Assembly: GCA_031761405.1 (NCBI GenBank)
Contig: JASEVX010000003.1
Location: 119,514,727 to 119,578,726 of the forward strand
DNA: 64,000 nucleotides
Reading direction: 5' to 3'
Source of the DNA: Serripes groenlandicus
Lineage: Eukaryota > Mollusca > Bivalvia > Cardiida > Cardiidae
The position numbers and the translations under genes are program-made. Under the pieces are notes generated by a model. That model was not told the DNA's origin, made no database searches, and saw nothing but the letters and a program-made list of their open reading frames with translations. Each line of letters begins with the position of its first letter. Positions within the stretch are counted from its first letter, which is position 1. This document shows, piece after piece, positions 35,841-48,235 of the stretch.

Positions 35841-36060
35841 ATATCCATGTTTCCTGGATAATTTACAAGTTATACTTGTCCATTATAACCTGATGCTATT
35901 CAGTCAGTATTTGCTTACCCCGCAACCCTAAACGTCAAGGAGGGCAGCAATTACTACCAATATCAAAGTATTCAGTATGAGCCGGCCGAGGATGGAACCC
36001 GCGACCTCCTGCACCAGAGACGGCGCTCTACCATTACACAACCAAAGCGGTTCACAATCT
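35840..36060 (-). repeat. tRNA-derived SINE (family 2), minus strand
   Basis: Minus-strand A box (ttgtgtaatggtagagcgcc) and B box (gcgggttccatcctc) are followed by the body 'ttggtagtaattgctgccc', 'ggggtaagcaaatactgact' and 'ggatatagctaaaac'. It matches the 17655 copy throughout. Confidence 0.8.
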
Positions 36061-36174
36061 GTACAAGCGATATTTTTTGTCTGAAAGACTTGGCAAATTA
36101 TCTGCATCATATATGAGATAAAATGAACTTTAAGCTTCAAATAACATCTACTCCTAATCCAACTCATAGCAGTC

Positions 36175-36960
36175 ATGGTAGAAGCCATATTGTTTTTCCG
36201 AAAACATAACAATCTGGCGGAATCAGAAAAGAGGTTAAAACAACTTCAACTGTCATCTTCTCCTTATCCACCTAACCAATTACAACCAAACGTCACAGGA
36301 ATATTCCTTTGGTGGTTCTCTTTTAATATTGTCGATATATTTAAAATATATCTCTAACTTTAATTGCTACGGCTTCAGAAAAGGAATTAAAATGCCTAAA
36401 GTTTTAAGAATTTTTTCCTCTTTAATCAGCTTGTCGTATTCCGAGATATTTTGGTAGAAATGTCTCCTATATGACCATTTACAAAACCTGTTTAAACCAT
36501 ATCGATTGGTTGAAAAACATTGCGACCAGGCGGCATCACACATAGGGCAAGTTTTAAAGACTTTATAATTCCATTCTTTTGAAAGTTCTTGTCACAATTT
36601 TATGATAATTTAGCAGAATTATTTTCGACATGATCCTCTAAATAAATCTTTAAAGCCGCATTGATTTGCTGAAAACATAGCCGGCAGTAATATTTAGAAA
36701 AGGTGTTAAATAAAATTTTAGCTTCAAACGACATCTCCTAATTCACTTGATCGATATCAACTAAGCTTCACAAGCATGTTCCATTGGTATTTCCCTTTCG
36801 AACATTTCGAGGATTTAAGGCTTTATGACAAATGTCCTTCTCCTGTAAGAAATGTGATTTAGAGTTTCCACTCCTGGCAGTTTCCTCCCACATTAATTAC
36901 ATTTTCCCCGAGTTTAGAAGTTACCTATTTGCTGCTATATTATCACGCAGGTTATCGAGT
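36175..36960. repeat. Diverged bivalve-type repeat fragments
   Basis: Words such as 'ccatattgttttt', 'ggttgaaaaacattgcgacc' with 'aggcggcatca', and 'tccattggt' recall units of R3 and the 31.7 kb composite, but alignment is weak. No gene is visible. Confidence 0.35.
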
Positions 36961-37059
36961 TAAAACCATCTTGGTCCACCTGTTTATTATGTTTTGAAAG
37001 TGCGTACATCATATCAAGGTGATAAACCCTTAACCACATACAACAAATATGCTGCGGAC

Positions 37060-37650
37060 GACTTTGAAAGCATGTCTCTATAAATGAAAGTATAATTATT
37101 GATCATACATTGTGGCAAAAGGATAAATTGCTCGTTTTGTGCTAGTATTCCTGTGGTTGCACACGTTTCCCACGTCGTCTGCTGCAGATGCGTAAGAAAA
37201 AGACTATATTTGCGAAAGGTTTGAGAAGAAATGTGATCTCCTACAAAATGTATTCCAGCCATATTGACTAGTTGCAAAACGTAGTCGCCAGGTGGCATCA
37301 GATAAAGTCTGAAATTATCAAATTTCCCCCCGATATTATCAGTTTCACATGATCAATTACGCGTCATCTTGGCCTTTTTACTTAAACATATATCATTATA
37401 AATTCCTTATAATTTTCTGGAGGTCTTTACTTTATTAGTTTCTGCTTTTAATAATAAACAACAGTTATACGAATTCCAAACATGTTATGATCATGCATAA
37501 CACATGACATGAAGATTATCATCGTATAGTCAATAACCTTTAAACTCATGTTAACTGACCAAAGTATGCTTTTTAAGTTGTGTTTACAATCAGTTTACGT
37601 TTTCTTCGAACAATATGTAGCACATATAAATGTATTATGAAAATGGTTGG
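37060..37650. repeat. Composite repeat, second copy (direct relative of 31690-32265)
   Basis: Carries gtcgtctgctgcagatgcg (37170-37190), 'gtcgccaggtggcatcaga' and inverted R1 ('acgaattccaaacatgtta'). The same three segments occur in the same order as at 31.7 kb. Confidence 0.75.
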
Positions 37651-37659
37651 TATATGTAA

Positions 37660-39100
37660 AGGCCTCAGTGTTGATCACTATGAGTAATACGAAAATGCGA
37701 AGATATGTTACTTGATCATCAACCCGGAATTTTGACGAACATATAATGCCTAAATGAAACTCTACATAATGATATATTTTATAAATTGTATTCTAACTTT
37801 AATTGATAAAGACTTAAAGCAAACGTTTATTGAAAGGGTTTGTAATGGCCCCTGTAAAAGCCATCTTTCTAACCTTTTTACAACATTTACACTACATTGC
37901 TGGAAGCTAGCTTTTGGAAACTTTTATATCATCAATCTAAAAACATTATCAGTATACAGTACAGTATAAAAAAAAACCATTCTTACTAAATGTTATAACG
38001 ATGTAACTGTGTTTGATTTGCTTTATGTTGGTAACTTACTCAGGAAACGCCATACAACTGAACACTTGTTTAACATGGTGTAAAGCACCAGTAACTCTGA
38101 AGCCCCTATACGTTTGTAAATAATAAGCAGAATAAGACAACAACTTGTGAGTTATATTGTCATTTATACAACCGTCAGTTAGCATGTAAAACGTGTTATC
38201 GTCCGGTCAAAGTAAAGGGTGAGGCGGAATGTAATTCATAAAGGGTACAACTTATGTCAACTTGAGATGTTTACGTTATCTTTTTTAACCTGTCTTATCG
38301 GCTCGAGGTCGAGTTATAAAATTTGAAGTTTTAGCATAACGAAATAGTTGGCAGATATATGGTTTACATGCATTTAGTCCAATTTTTAGCCAGATGCATT
38401 TTGGTCGAAAGCTCTTGTATCGATTTGTCGAACGTTGTAAAGGTAGGAGATGTTTTTATGTATGGTCATCCTCTCACTTTCCAATGCATGGCCTATCTGT
38501 TAAAATATACATGTTTACCAAAAGTAAAAGTCCACCGTTTTATTCTGTAGAGGTGTTTTCAATTTTGATGCACGTTAAAATCGCTTATGAGGTAATACGT
38601 TTAGGTATCACGATCAGGAAGTGTGCAGAATGGGTTTAATATAATGCTTACATTAATGTTATCAGATAAGTATTGTTTGATTGTTCTTTGTTCAAACACA
38701 TGCGAGTAAGTATATGTACACACTGGTTGAGACGGAGTGATAAACGCACCCTTTTCTCAAATGCAGCAACTATGCTGAATTACAGTTCTATAAGTACATA
38801 GGAAATGCTTCTGCCATCGATTATGAAACAAACACACGTTAATATCATAACGCCGAAGAGTCCACGTGTTCTTCAGCTCTAATAAGTATTACCTCTGATA
38901 GTGTGAGACTACTTGCTATACTACCAGTGCCTTTGCCCAAAGTTAGATCAGCTATCTTACATCGCTCTCGCTGTATGCATTATGATTTGTGTTCCTTAAG
39001 ATGACTGTGGCGTTACATTTTATTAAATCCCAAATATGTAAAATAGATAGTCCCAAGATTCGCCCCAATGCTTTGTTGATATGGGCAAATAGCAAACTAC
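37660..39100. other. No recognisable gene or repeat
   Basis: Open frames of 60-81 codons (for example 38394-38639) show no family motifs and no shared words with other parts of the window. Confidence 0.5.
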
Positions 39101-39106
39101 CAGTTA

Positions 39107-39182
39107 AAGGGAGACCATTAGATAAATAGTGGTTTTCTTGAACTAATCTTTCCCATCTAAGGGTTGAGTAGTGGTCTCCCTT
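39107..39182. repeat. Short palindromic element
   Basis: Arms aagggagacca (39107-39117) and tggtctccctt (39172-39182) pair exactly around a 54-bp loop. Confidence 0.6.
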
Positions 39183-39817
39183 AGATATCATCTGGCACGG
39201 CGAAATACATATACATACTATTTTTGCAAGGTATCTCGACAGGGACTTAAGGTAATGCTCCTCATATTTAAACCGCTTAAACATTAATAATATTCTCTTA
39301 ATAACGTGTCAATTTAAGGAATAAGACTCTCTTTGAGCATTCCACTGTTTTTTATAGATTGCACGTGACTTTGATGAAACGAATAATGCAATTATCGATA
39401 ATATTTTCAAAATCAGTGAAATCAAAAGCAATCAATTGAGAATGTGTATACAAGCCGCCTATCTTGAGTATGTATCTTCATATTTTACTGTAACGGATAT
39501 GGTAGCAACACCCATGTCCGGAATTCTGTTCGGGACATCGTAGTCCATTTTGAGATGATCCAAGCTAAAAACTTGACCTATGTTGCATTTATTCTGATTG
39601 TAAAAGCTAGTACCGACTTGTACCTTGTCTTGTCTTATATATAAATATAAAGTTTATTAGAAAACAAAAGACAGTACTCTCCATCATGCCAATACAAACT
39701 AAACAAGTAACATTTATACAAAAGTATGCTGTATATATAAAAATATCCGGTTTCCTGGTCAAACTGTTGTGAAATAGATACGGAGAAAAACGATTAAAGG
39801 ATTATTTCATTCACATG

Positions 39818-40060
39818 TACAGTAAAACCTGTACTACCGACCACCTGGTATAACCGACCCCCTGGTGTAAGCGACCACATTGAACTCCCCCCGATGTTTT
39901 TAAGTCATAAATTAACCTGCAATAAGCGAGATCCTGCTGTCTGCGACCAACGGACACTAAAACCATTCCCTTTTTAATAAAAATCCACGGTTCAGCGACC
40001 TTAAATCTAACAGTCAAATAAATCTTACACAACTGTCGCGTGTAAACCACACAGGTTTAA
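39818..40060 (+). mobile_element. Left end of a pogo/Tc1-like element (fragment)
   Basis: tacagtaaaacctgtact followed by accgaccacctggtataacc, and then repeated 'cgacc' words, is the usual terminus of pogo-group elements ('CAGT...accgacc'). I find no matching right terminus, so the copy is truncated. Confidence 0.45.
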
Positions 40061-40104
40061 ATTATCATCAAGCTAAAGGTGTTACATGTAAAATTACCCG
40101 AGGT

Positions 40105-40310
40105 CAAATTCTGCAGACGTGTATTAGAGTGGGTAAAAACCGATACTTGCGGTGTTAGCAGTTTGTATTTAATACACTTTAGCTACAGTTATTGTCTTTG
40201 TTATGACTCTCAAATACTGCAGATGTATCACAGTGGTAAAAGCCGATAGTTGCAGGTTTATCAGTTTGTACTTAATACACTTTAACGTCAATTATTGACC
40301 GTGTTAAATC
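40105..40310 (+). repeat. Two-copy tandem repeat, about 107 bp
   Basis: ctgcagacgtgtattagag at 40111 and ctgcagatgtatcacagtg at 40218 start two copies. Each is followed by 'gtaaaa-ccgata-ttgc' and 'cagtttgta-ttaatacacttta'. Confidence 0.75.
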
Positions 40311-40701
40311 ACCCCGTGGATAGTTTGTGGATTGTCTGGGATTAATTATGACAATTTTGGTCCGACTTTTTGATCTCTTTAATTGGATCTGTGTTTGTTT
40401 TTTGCTTTCTAATGGTGATAGCACGTTTATTTAATCGGCTCTTTTATTATATTTAATTAGCGTCTGTGGACACTCAAACATTTTAAACGTGCCAATGTCT
40501 TTAAATGACTCCTTAAATAATTTGTTTTTAGATGGACAGTCTTTGAAACAGAATACGATCAGTGACTGTTTTAGTAAGAAGTAGTGCTCTATTCTTCTAC
40601 TGAACATACATGTACATATCCTTTTCATGTTATAGTTAAACAAACTGTTGTGAATTAGATACGGAGAAAAACGATTGTATTTAGGAAGTGACTCCATGTA
40701 T

Positions 40702-42230
40702 AACAAGAGCTGTCGGAGGACAGCGCGCTCGACTATATGCCGCTTATTCACATAAAACACTATTTCATTATATTGCACTTAAGTACTTTTAAATCACATA
40801 TACCCTATATGTAAAAGCATCTGAATAGATACATACATTTAAATATATATAATTAAAAAAATCAAATATCCTAAATCAATCAAGGGCAATAACTACATAT
40901 TTAAGATACAATGGAGTTATCTAACATAATTGTGTGATGGTCCTTAACAAATGTGTGAAGTATGAAGTGATTTGAATGAAGGGTAATGAATGATCACAAT
41001 TAGAAAGGAACATAACAACAAATGATGAATTGATCTCAAATTCTCAAAATCAAACAAAAATCATGTTTTTTACCCCAAAAAGTTACACTCAGCATCTTCA
41101 ACATACAATGTGAAGAAAGGTATCATATGTAACTAGAACTATCACAGCAGATTATAAATACCCCCTAAACAGCACATTGACCTACACCATTACTTAATAA
41201 GTAAAAGGGCCATAACTCTGTAAAATAACATGCAATTGTAACCCCTTTAGAATATGCACATCTCTAAATTTTATTGAATTTCACCAAGTGGTTTGTAAGA
41301 AATAGGCCGGACAAAATATGACTTCCGACCGACCCACCGATCGACCGACCAACAGACAGACAGCCCGACACAGTGACTCCTATATACCCCCTCTTCTGCG
41401 AAGGGGGTATAATTATATTCCAAATATGAAAGCCCTAATACAAGTACTTATTGAGAAAAAGTAAAAAAGGGAGATGCCAACTTGCCCTAAAACTTTTACA
41501 ACACCAAATCATGTCGTTTACCCCAAAAAGAAGGTCACACTCAGCATCTTCAGCATACAATATGTAGAAAGGTACTAGATGTAATTATATTCCAAATATG
41601 AAGGCCCTAACACAAGTACTTATTGAGAAAAAAGAAAATATATGAAAATTCCAACTTGCCCTAAAACTTTAACCACCCCAAATCATGTGTTTGATCCCAA
41701 AAAGAAGGTCACACTCAGTATACAATATGAAGAAAGGTATTGGATGTAATTATATTCCAAATATGAAAGCCCTGGCACAATTTCTTATTGAGAAAAAAAG
41801 AAAATTCCAACTTGCCCTAAAACTTTAACCACCCTAAATCATGTTTTTTACCCCAAAAAGAAGGTCACAATCAGCATCTCCGGCATTCAATGTGAAGAAA
41901 GGTATAATATGTAACAACATTCCAAATATAAAAGCCCTAGCACAAGTACTTAATGAGAAAAAGTTAAAAAAAGATTAAAATTCCAACTTGCCCTAAAACT
42001 TTAACCACCCAAAATCACGTTATTTACCCCAAAAAGTAGGTCAAACTCAGCATCTTCAGCTTTCAATGCGAAGTAAGGTAAAAGATGTAACTATATTCCA
42101 AATATGAAAGCCCTACCACAAATACTTATGAATGAAAATGCCAACTTGCCCTAAAAATTTAACCAGACGCTGACGCCGACGCCGGGGCGAGTAGTAAAGC
42201 TCTCATATTCTTCGAATAGTCGAGCTAAAA
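40702..42230 (+). mobile_element. Tandem-repeat element of the 'acaagagctgtc...agtcgagcta' family
   Basis: The left end aacaagagctgtcggagg contains gctcgactat (40727-40736). The right end is tcttcgaatagtcgagctaa with the complementary atagtcgagc (42216-42225), so subterminal inverted repeats are intact. Five tandem units start at attccaaatatgaaagccct near 41417, 41589, 41754, 41919 and 42095 (165-176 bp period). The right side before the end is GC-rich (cgctgacgccgacgccgggg). A separate element tail with gaccgacc runs and the 9-bp hairpin ataccccct/agggggtat (41384-41410) is embedded. It has no ORF and is presumed mobilised in trans. Confidence 0.8.
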
Positions 42231-42388
42231 ATGAGAGTTTAGAATATCTTTTAATTCATATTATTCATAAAATTAAAAGAAATATAAAACATTTACCGCT
42301 TCGTTTCGTTTTAAAGATGTATATCTATGCACTCATTTTTGTTATATATACATTTCATTCACAATGAGTGCGTTTGGTATGTATGTGT

Positions 42389-42390
<2 letters not shown>

Positions 42391-42420
<30 letters not shown>
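42391..42420 (+). repeat. (TG)n microsatellite
   Basis: An uninterrupted run of about 15 dinucleotides, with impure TG on both sides. Confidence 0.9.
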
Positions 42421-42423
<3 letters not shown>

Positions 42424-42677
42424 TGTTTGTCTATGTGTCTGCAAGAGTCCCATTGACCGAATTGGTTAAATATAGAATGAGTGTAGTGGAGCAGAATTAA
42501 TTTATTCTGTTCTACGGAACGAATTTCTACACGGATATTGTGTCACAATGTGTCCGAAAATTCAGCGATTTGAGGACAAATAAAACGGCCCGAAGAATTT
42601 CGCTGGAATTCCCCACACTTATAGAGCTCAATGTGATCTAGGTCTGGGCGTGTTCGTTATATATATTACTGCCGTAA

Positions 42678-42717
42678 GATAACCAGTTAATGTTTTGTTC
42701 AATATTAACTGGTTATC
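42678..42717. repeat. Perfect 14-bp hairpin
   Basis: gataaccagttaat (42678-42691) and attaactggttatc (42704-42717) are exact complements with a 12-base loop. Further partial copies of 'aactggt-a-ctag' follow at 42750-42775. Confidence 0.75.
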
Positions 42718-43494
42718 TAGTTAGAGTTTGCGAATTTCACTTAATAAGTTACATACTAACTGGTAAACTAGATAAGATTCGTGTTGCCACATATTTGATA
42801 TTCTCGAAACGTAAGACTAAAATCAGGCATGAAAGTGCCCAGAACTGCCACCAGTTACCTTTTTATGCTGTAAAACTTATACGACATCTCACAGTGTAAG
42901 TATTAGTAATGCCTACAATATGATACGAAATTCAGGAACATTTAAGTGTCTGTGCATGCGTACGGACGCGTAAACATGCAAAATATATTGATTTCGGATC
43001 GAAATTAGAACCCCTGTCTATTTAAAACAGTCATATATTCATTATTACTTAACATATCGAATTAATTTTTAACATGAGCGAGGTAGATATGTATATAAAG
43101 AGATCCATAACAAACAATGAGTCAGATCACGTCCCTAACCCAGGCTCTTAAGGCTATTTCAAAGGCTCAAATCGCCCTTTTAGCCAGAATAAATGTAATT
43201 ATTGAATTCATTTATCATCCTAACTAACTTTTTTTGTAATAAATGGGTTGGCACAACTCTATATTACATATTTAATCCGGCTAAGGGTTAAAAGACCTGA
43301 CAATTTGAATTTCAATTGTCATATTTTCCACAAATTCAGTTAGTTTAAAGTGACGAACCTGCCTGATGTAAACAAGGTACAAACATGTTTGTTCGGAGGT
43401 TAACAGATTGCAAATCTGATGAACTGTCTAAAACGACTCCCTGCCTTATGTGACCTTCTCTTCAAACTTCCTTGGAAGGTCACTTAAGACAGTC

Positions 43495-44140
43495 TTGATT
43501 GTATATATAAATTTCTGGATATCGGAGAACAAATTTGGCCACTTCCTCGACGTCTCTGTATATAAATTGTCAGCTCTGAAAGGTTGTCATATCTGAGAAG
43601 TGGCAAAATTTGTCCCAGGTTACCTATACTATATTCATATGTCAATGATGACAATATATATTTAAAGATGGAAATAATGCAGTCATATTGGTTCCCAGAT
43701 AACCAGGAATATAAATGACATCCTTTCAGAGCTGAAATTTTAATATATTTTAATGAATATATAGAAAACTTTGAAAATCTTCTCTGAAACCACAGGACAG
43801 ATTTGAATAACATTTGGGATAAATAGTGTTTATATGACCCTCTACCAAAGTTTTTCAAATCATGGAGATTTCTGGAGAAAAAAAACCCACACAAAAAACA
43901 AAAAAACATGACAGGCTTTTTAAAGTTTTCTAAATAAAGATATAAGGAAAACTAACCCAGCTGATATTGGCCTATGCTGGTCGCAAAGCCCAGAAGAATT
44001 CCAAAGACACATTTGTTTGTGTCGCGGCTTATATAGATATAAATATATATATTCCTGGTATCTGAGAAAAATTTGGCCACTTCCTTGTTGTCTCGTATAC
44101 GAACTGTCAGCTCTGATAGGTTGTCATACATACAGTTCAC
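43495..44140. repeat. Dispersed repeat pair with partial inversion
   Basis: The order 'aaatttggccacttcct', 'gtctc-gtata', 'tgtcagctctgaaagg', 'ttgtcata' at 43527-43592 recurs directly at 44070-44130. An inverted part (atgacatcctttcagagctg) lies at about 43715-43735. Confidence 0.65.
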
Positions 44141-44169
44141 TCTCGAAAGTTTGAACACCGTTGGTGACG

Positions 44170-44780
44170 AATTTTGAATTCGAGTAATAGGGAGTTACAG
44201 AAATCCAGAGCTAAAATATTTGATAAAGTTACAAATCACCATCCATTTACAATTATCTAATGCAAACAGTGCATACCCTGATCAGTGGCTTCGACCAGAG
44301 CCCTGTGATCAGGGTATACACAGTGTGCAGAATACTGGTATATCTGGATCCTAGAAGCTAAACAGAAAACAGAACAGTTATTCATTTAGATACATGGGGA
44401 CTTATATACTGGAGTACCAAAAAGCAGAGTTAATAAGATTACAGATCACCGGCCATATATTCAATTTTCTACTGCAAAAATTACAGACCCTGATCAGGGG
44501 CTCCGACCAGAGCCCTGTGATCTGGTAATATACAGTTTGCAGAATACTGGTAGATTTGAATCCTAGTAACTGAAAAGAAAATAGAGCAGTCATTTATTTA
44601 GGTATATGGGGACTTATACAATGGAATACCAAAAGAAACATAGGAAAAACGTTCCAAACACCAAATATATATACAAATTTTCGAACCGAAAACAGCGCAG
44701 ACCCTGATCAGGAGCTCCGACCAGAGTCCTATGATCCGGGTATACACAGTTTACATAATACTGGAATCCCCAAAGTGATG
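44170..44780 (+). repeat. 213-bp tandem repeat, three units, each with a hairpin
   Basis: The marker ccctgatca occurs at about 44276, 44488 and 44702. Each unit carries a self-complementary stretch (ccctgatcagg-gctc, then gaccagagccctgtgatc). It is followed by 'tatacacagt-tgcagaatact' and 'tacatggggacttata'. Confidence 0.85.
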
Positions 44781-44892
44781 GGTTTAAAAGTACATTAGCG
44801 CAGGGAACCCTCCTTTTAAGTGAGTTACCCCGTGGTATTGATTTATTTTAATATGAATTACTACCAGTCATATTTTCGTGGCTGGAGTTGGA

Positions 44893-45304
44893 CAGTGAAT
44901 TACGGAATTCTTTTAGTGCCATCGTCTCAGCGCGTCAGCGCCCCATACAGCGGTCGGAACAAATGTTGTGCAAGTTTTATACTTCAAAGTGTTGCAACAT
45001 TTTTCTCCAAGTTGCCTGTGTAATCAAATTATAATGTATAGTATACTTGTCAAAAAAGATACGCCATGTTCACCTTTCACAACAACGCAACAGTTGTTTT
45101 TAAACCAGGCAAACGAAAGAAAATGTTGCGCTAGTTGTTCTGTCAAATAGGAGCAACATTTTGTTTTTCACTTCGCCATATACATTATATGAGCAACTGG
45201 GAGAAATTGGAGAACAATGTTGCACCACTTTGAAGTTTAATTTTCTTTCCACCCTTTGCACGGGGCGCTGAGGCGATGGCACTAATATAATTCCGTAGTG
45301 AATG
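44893..45304. mobile_element. Long-TIR MITE, about 410 bp
   Basis: The left arm cagtgaattacggaattc, ttttagtgccatcgtctcag, cgc matches the complement of the right arm (gcgctgaggcgatggcacta, ataattccgtagtgaatg). A second inner pair (caagttgcctg/gagcaactggg; gttgcaacattttt/caatgttgcacc) extends the stem. No coding capacity. Confidence 0.75.
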
Positions 45305-45633
45305 GATTGGCTTTACCGGTACGTTTTTGCTTTTTATTTAAATGTTACGATAATCAAATTAAAGGGACTTTGGGACAGTGTTGAATTATCCATCTACACG
45401 CTGAGTGTAGTTACTTGACTCTTGAGTGCTGATGTAAATTCAAGTTGAATGGCGTGTTAACCTTAGGGCTTCAAAGGTATTCAGATCACACCTTAGAGGC
45501 TGATTAAGCTTTCAGTAGTTACATTGATAAAAAAGTAATAAGCCACCCTTAATCCCTTTCCATTGAAACGAAATAAGGAGTAGGGATTCAGGTGATGATA
45601 CATGTACATTATCTAGAGCTCGTGATATCAAAC

Positions 45634-45652
45634 TTAACCCTTTGCCTGCCAC
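45634..45652 (+). mobile_element. Isolated TTAA-type MITE end
   Basis: ttaaccctttgcctgcc is the end sequence of the MITE at 46193-46314, without a partner nearby other than that element's own right end. Confidence 0.4.
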
Positions 45653-46192
45653 GAGAGTAACTGTTTGCCAAATTATCGTATACACAATAAATGCCTCTTT
45701 TTATAAACTTTTTTTGTTTAATTGAGACTTGATTTGGGCTTAAGCCTTACACATATTGGGTCAGGACAAAAATCCGAGTTACTCGTCGTCTGGTCAGGAT
45801 TCCGGCTGTTTTGAAGTTGAGATCTGTTAAAAATTAGAGGGCTAAGCTGAAACACATACTTGCAGGTTAATTGTCTGATCTTCAACTTTTGGCATTAGAT
45901 ATACAATAGATGAAACATAATAGCATACATAGATCCCAACGTTTTTCAGTTAAGGCCAATGCCTGTGCACAGTATGCTATATTTGTTAACTGAATGTATG
46001 TCGCTATATAGTATGAAAGTTTATCAGTCATACCACATACGTTGTTGATATGGCAAACAAGACAAATGATATACAAGACATCAAACTGTTCAACAACGTT
46101 CTTTTATACTAATCATTATAGCAAGAAGTCATACTATTTTATTAGAACCTTTTAAAACATAAACGTCGACCGTCTTGCGAAAGGGGTCTTAA

Positions 46193-46314
46193 TCCTTTGC
46201 TTGCTAAGCACACAAAATAGTGCCATATACAAACAGGTTCGATCCGGATGAGACGCCGAGTGAATCGTCGTCAAATCTGGATCGAATGCGCAAACTTTCA
46301 TAGCAGGCAAAGGG
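46193..46314. mobile_element. TTAA-type (piggyBac-like) MITE, 122 bp
   Basis: TTAA lies on both sides (46189-46192 and 46315-46318). The ends tcctttgcttgcta and tagcaggcaaaggg are inverted repeats. An inner inversion (ttcgatccggatgagacg against cgtcgtcaaatctggatcgaa) makes it nearly palindromic. The core 'gatgagacgcc' is typical of a MITE common in bivalves. Confidence 0.85.
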
Positions 46315-47039
46315 TTAATGCATCTTTAAAGAGTGGTGTCGAATCAGCCTGTGTAGTTCGCAATTCCCGTGTCGATAGTATTTTCTGTTTCAATAAAACC
46401 GGATTATTGCACGAATATATGTTGTATTTTAACATTTTGTTCTAAAACGGAAGTCGCTTTACGGAACACTCTCATTAATCTTCATTCCTACTTCAATAGA
46501 TAAAAAGAAACGATAATTTTCAACTGACAAGAAGTGATTAGAATGCCGCTGGGGCTATTAAAAGGTGCTACTCGTTTTGACATGGTAATTTATCTTCTGG
46601 ACGCAGGATGGCAAGCATAATTTGACACATCTAACGGTCAACTAATATTCTCAAAAACATGTAAAACATGTATAGAAATCCATATTATATTTTCAAACAT
46701 CTCAGACCCAGATCAGAGGGCTCCTTAACAACAAAATCTGTGAAAATACCCCAAATGTAAGGTTAATTTACCTTGTCGGATTCGTGATTTGTAAACTTGC
46801 ACGATTAACTATTTGCGCGCTAATTATCATCCAGAAAAAATAACCTGATCCAAATAAAATATTTTAATGTCGTTTTCCAAATTCCTGCTTTCCACTTGTA
46901 AGAAAATGCTCAAGGTCCGTGAAGTTAGGTTGACGAGTGACGAATTGACGAGTGACGAACTGTGACATTTTTTTAGGTCCATGAAGTTAGGTTGATGAGT
47001 GACGAATTGACGAGTGACGAACTGTGACATTTTTTCTAA

Positions 47040-48235
47040 AAACTTTATTTATTTCTTTAAGATAATGTTTCTGGAGGAATAAATGCAAATTGGGCCCTAT
47101 TTCATGTTTCATGGCGATCAGTCAATCAAAAGAGTTTCTTCAAGATCGTCAATTCGTCAACTTGTCAATAAAGTTGAAGAAATTGACAAAAAAATATTTT
47201 TCTAAAAACTTTATTTCTTTCCTTTAGATAAGTATCTGGACGTATTTAATGCAAATTAGGCCCTAATTCATGTTTCATGGCGACCAGTCAATCAAAAGAG
47301 CTTCTTCAAGTTCGTCAATTCGTCAACTTGTCAATAAAGTTGACGAAATTGACGAAAAAATATATTTTTCTAAAAACTTTATTTCTTTCCTTTAGATAAG
47401 TATCTGGACGTATTGAATGCAAATTAGGCCCTATTTCATGTTTCATGGCGACCAGTCAATCAGAAGAGCTTCTTCAAGTTCGTCAACTTGTCAATAAAGT
47501 TGACGAAATTGACGAAAAATATATTTTTCTAAAAACTTTATTCCTTTCCTTTAGATAAGTATCTGGACGTATTGAATGCAAAATAGGCCCTATTTCATGT
47601 TTCATGGCGATCAGTCAATCAGAAGAGCTTCTTCAAGTTCGTCAATTCGTCAACTGGTTAATATAGTTGACGAAACTGACAAAAAAAATATGTATCTGAA
47701 AACTTTATTTCTCTCCTTTAGATAAGTATCTGGACGTATTGAATGCAAAATAGGCCCCTATTTCATGTTTTATGGCGATTAGTCAATCAGAAGAGCTTCG
47801 TCAAATTCGTCAATTCGTCAACTGGTTAATATAGTTGACGAAACTGACGAAAAAAATATGTTTCTGAAAACTTTATTTTTCTCCTTTAGATAAGTATCTA
47901 GACGTATTGAATGCAAATTAGGCCCTATTTCATGATTCATGTCCATCAGTCAATCAGAAGTGCTTCTTCAAGTTTGTCAATTTGTCAACTTTGTTGACAA
48001 ATTGACGAAAACATTATTTTTCTAAAAATCTTCATTTCTGTCTTTTAGATAATGTATCTGGACGTATTGAATGCAAATTAGGCCCTATTTCAAATTGCAT
48101 GGCCATCAGTCATTCAGAAGAGCTTCGACAAGTTAGTCAATTCGTCAACTCGTCAATTTAGTTGACGAAATTGACGAACAAAATATTTTTCTAAAACTTT
48201 ATTTGTTTCCTTTTGTTGACGAATTGACGAAAAAA
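47040..48235 (+). repeat. FB-2 left arm: seven units of 159-168 bp
   Basis: Marker 'gataagtatctggacg' (or a variant) at about 47061, 47227, 47395, 47554, 47721, 47889 and 48048. Each unit also has 'gcaaattaggccctatttca' and a self-complementary segment built from gtcaattcgtcaacttgtca and gttgacgaaattgacgaa. Confidence 0.9.

Noticed and set aside
38952..39284. 110-codon minus-strand frame
   Set aside because: Contains the 39107-39182 palindromic element; no recognisable domain or splice context.
43484..43909. 141-codon minus-strand frame
   Set aside because: Lies in a dispersed repeat pair with internal inversion; the second copy near 44.1 kb does not keep it.
45634..46318. A single 680-bp TTAA element from 45634 to 46318
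   Set aside because: The ends would fit, but the 122-bp element at 46193-46314 has its own TTAA and matching inner palindrome, so the 45634 end is better read as a separate fragment.
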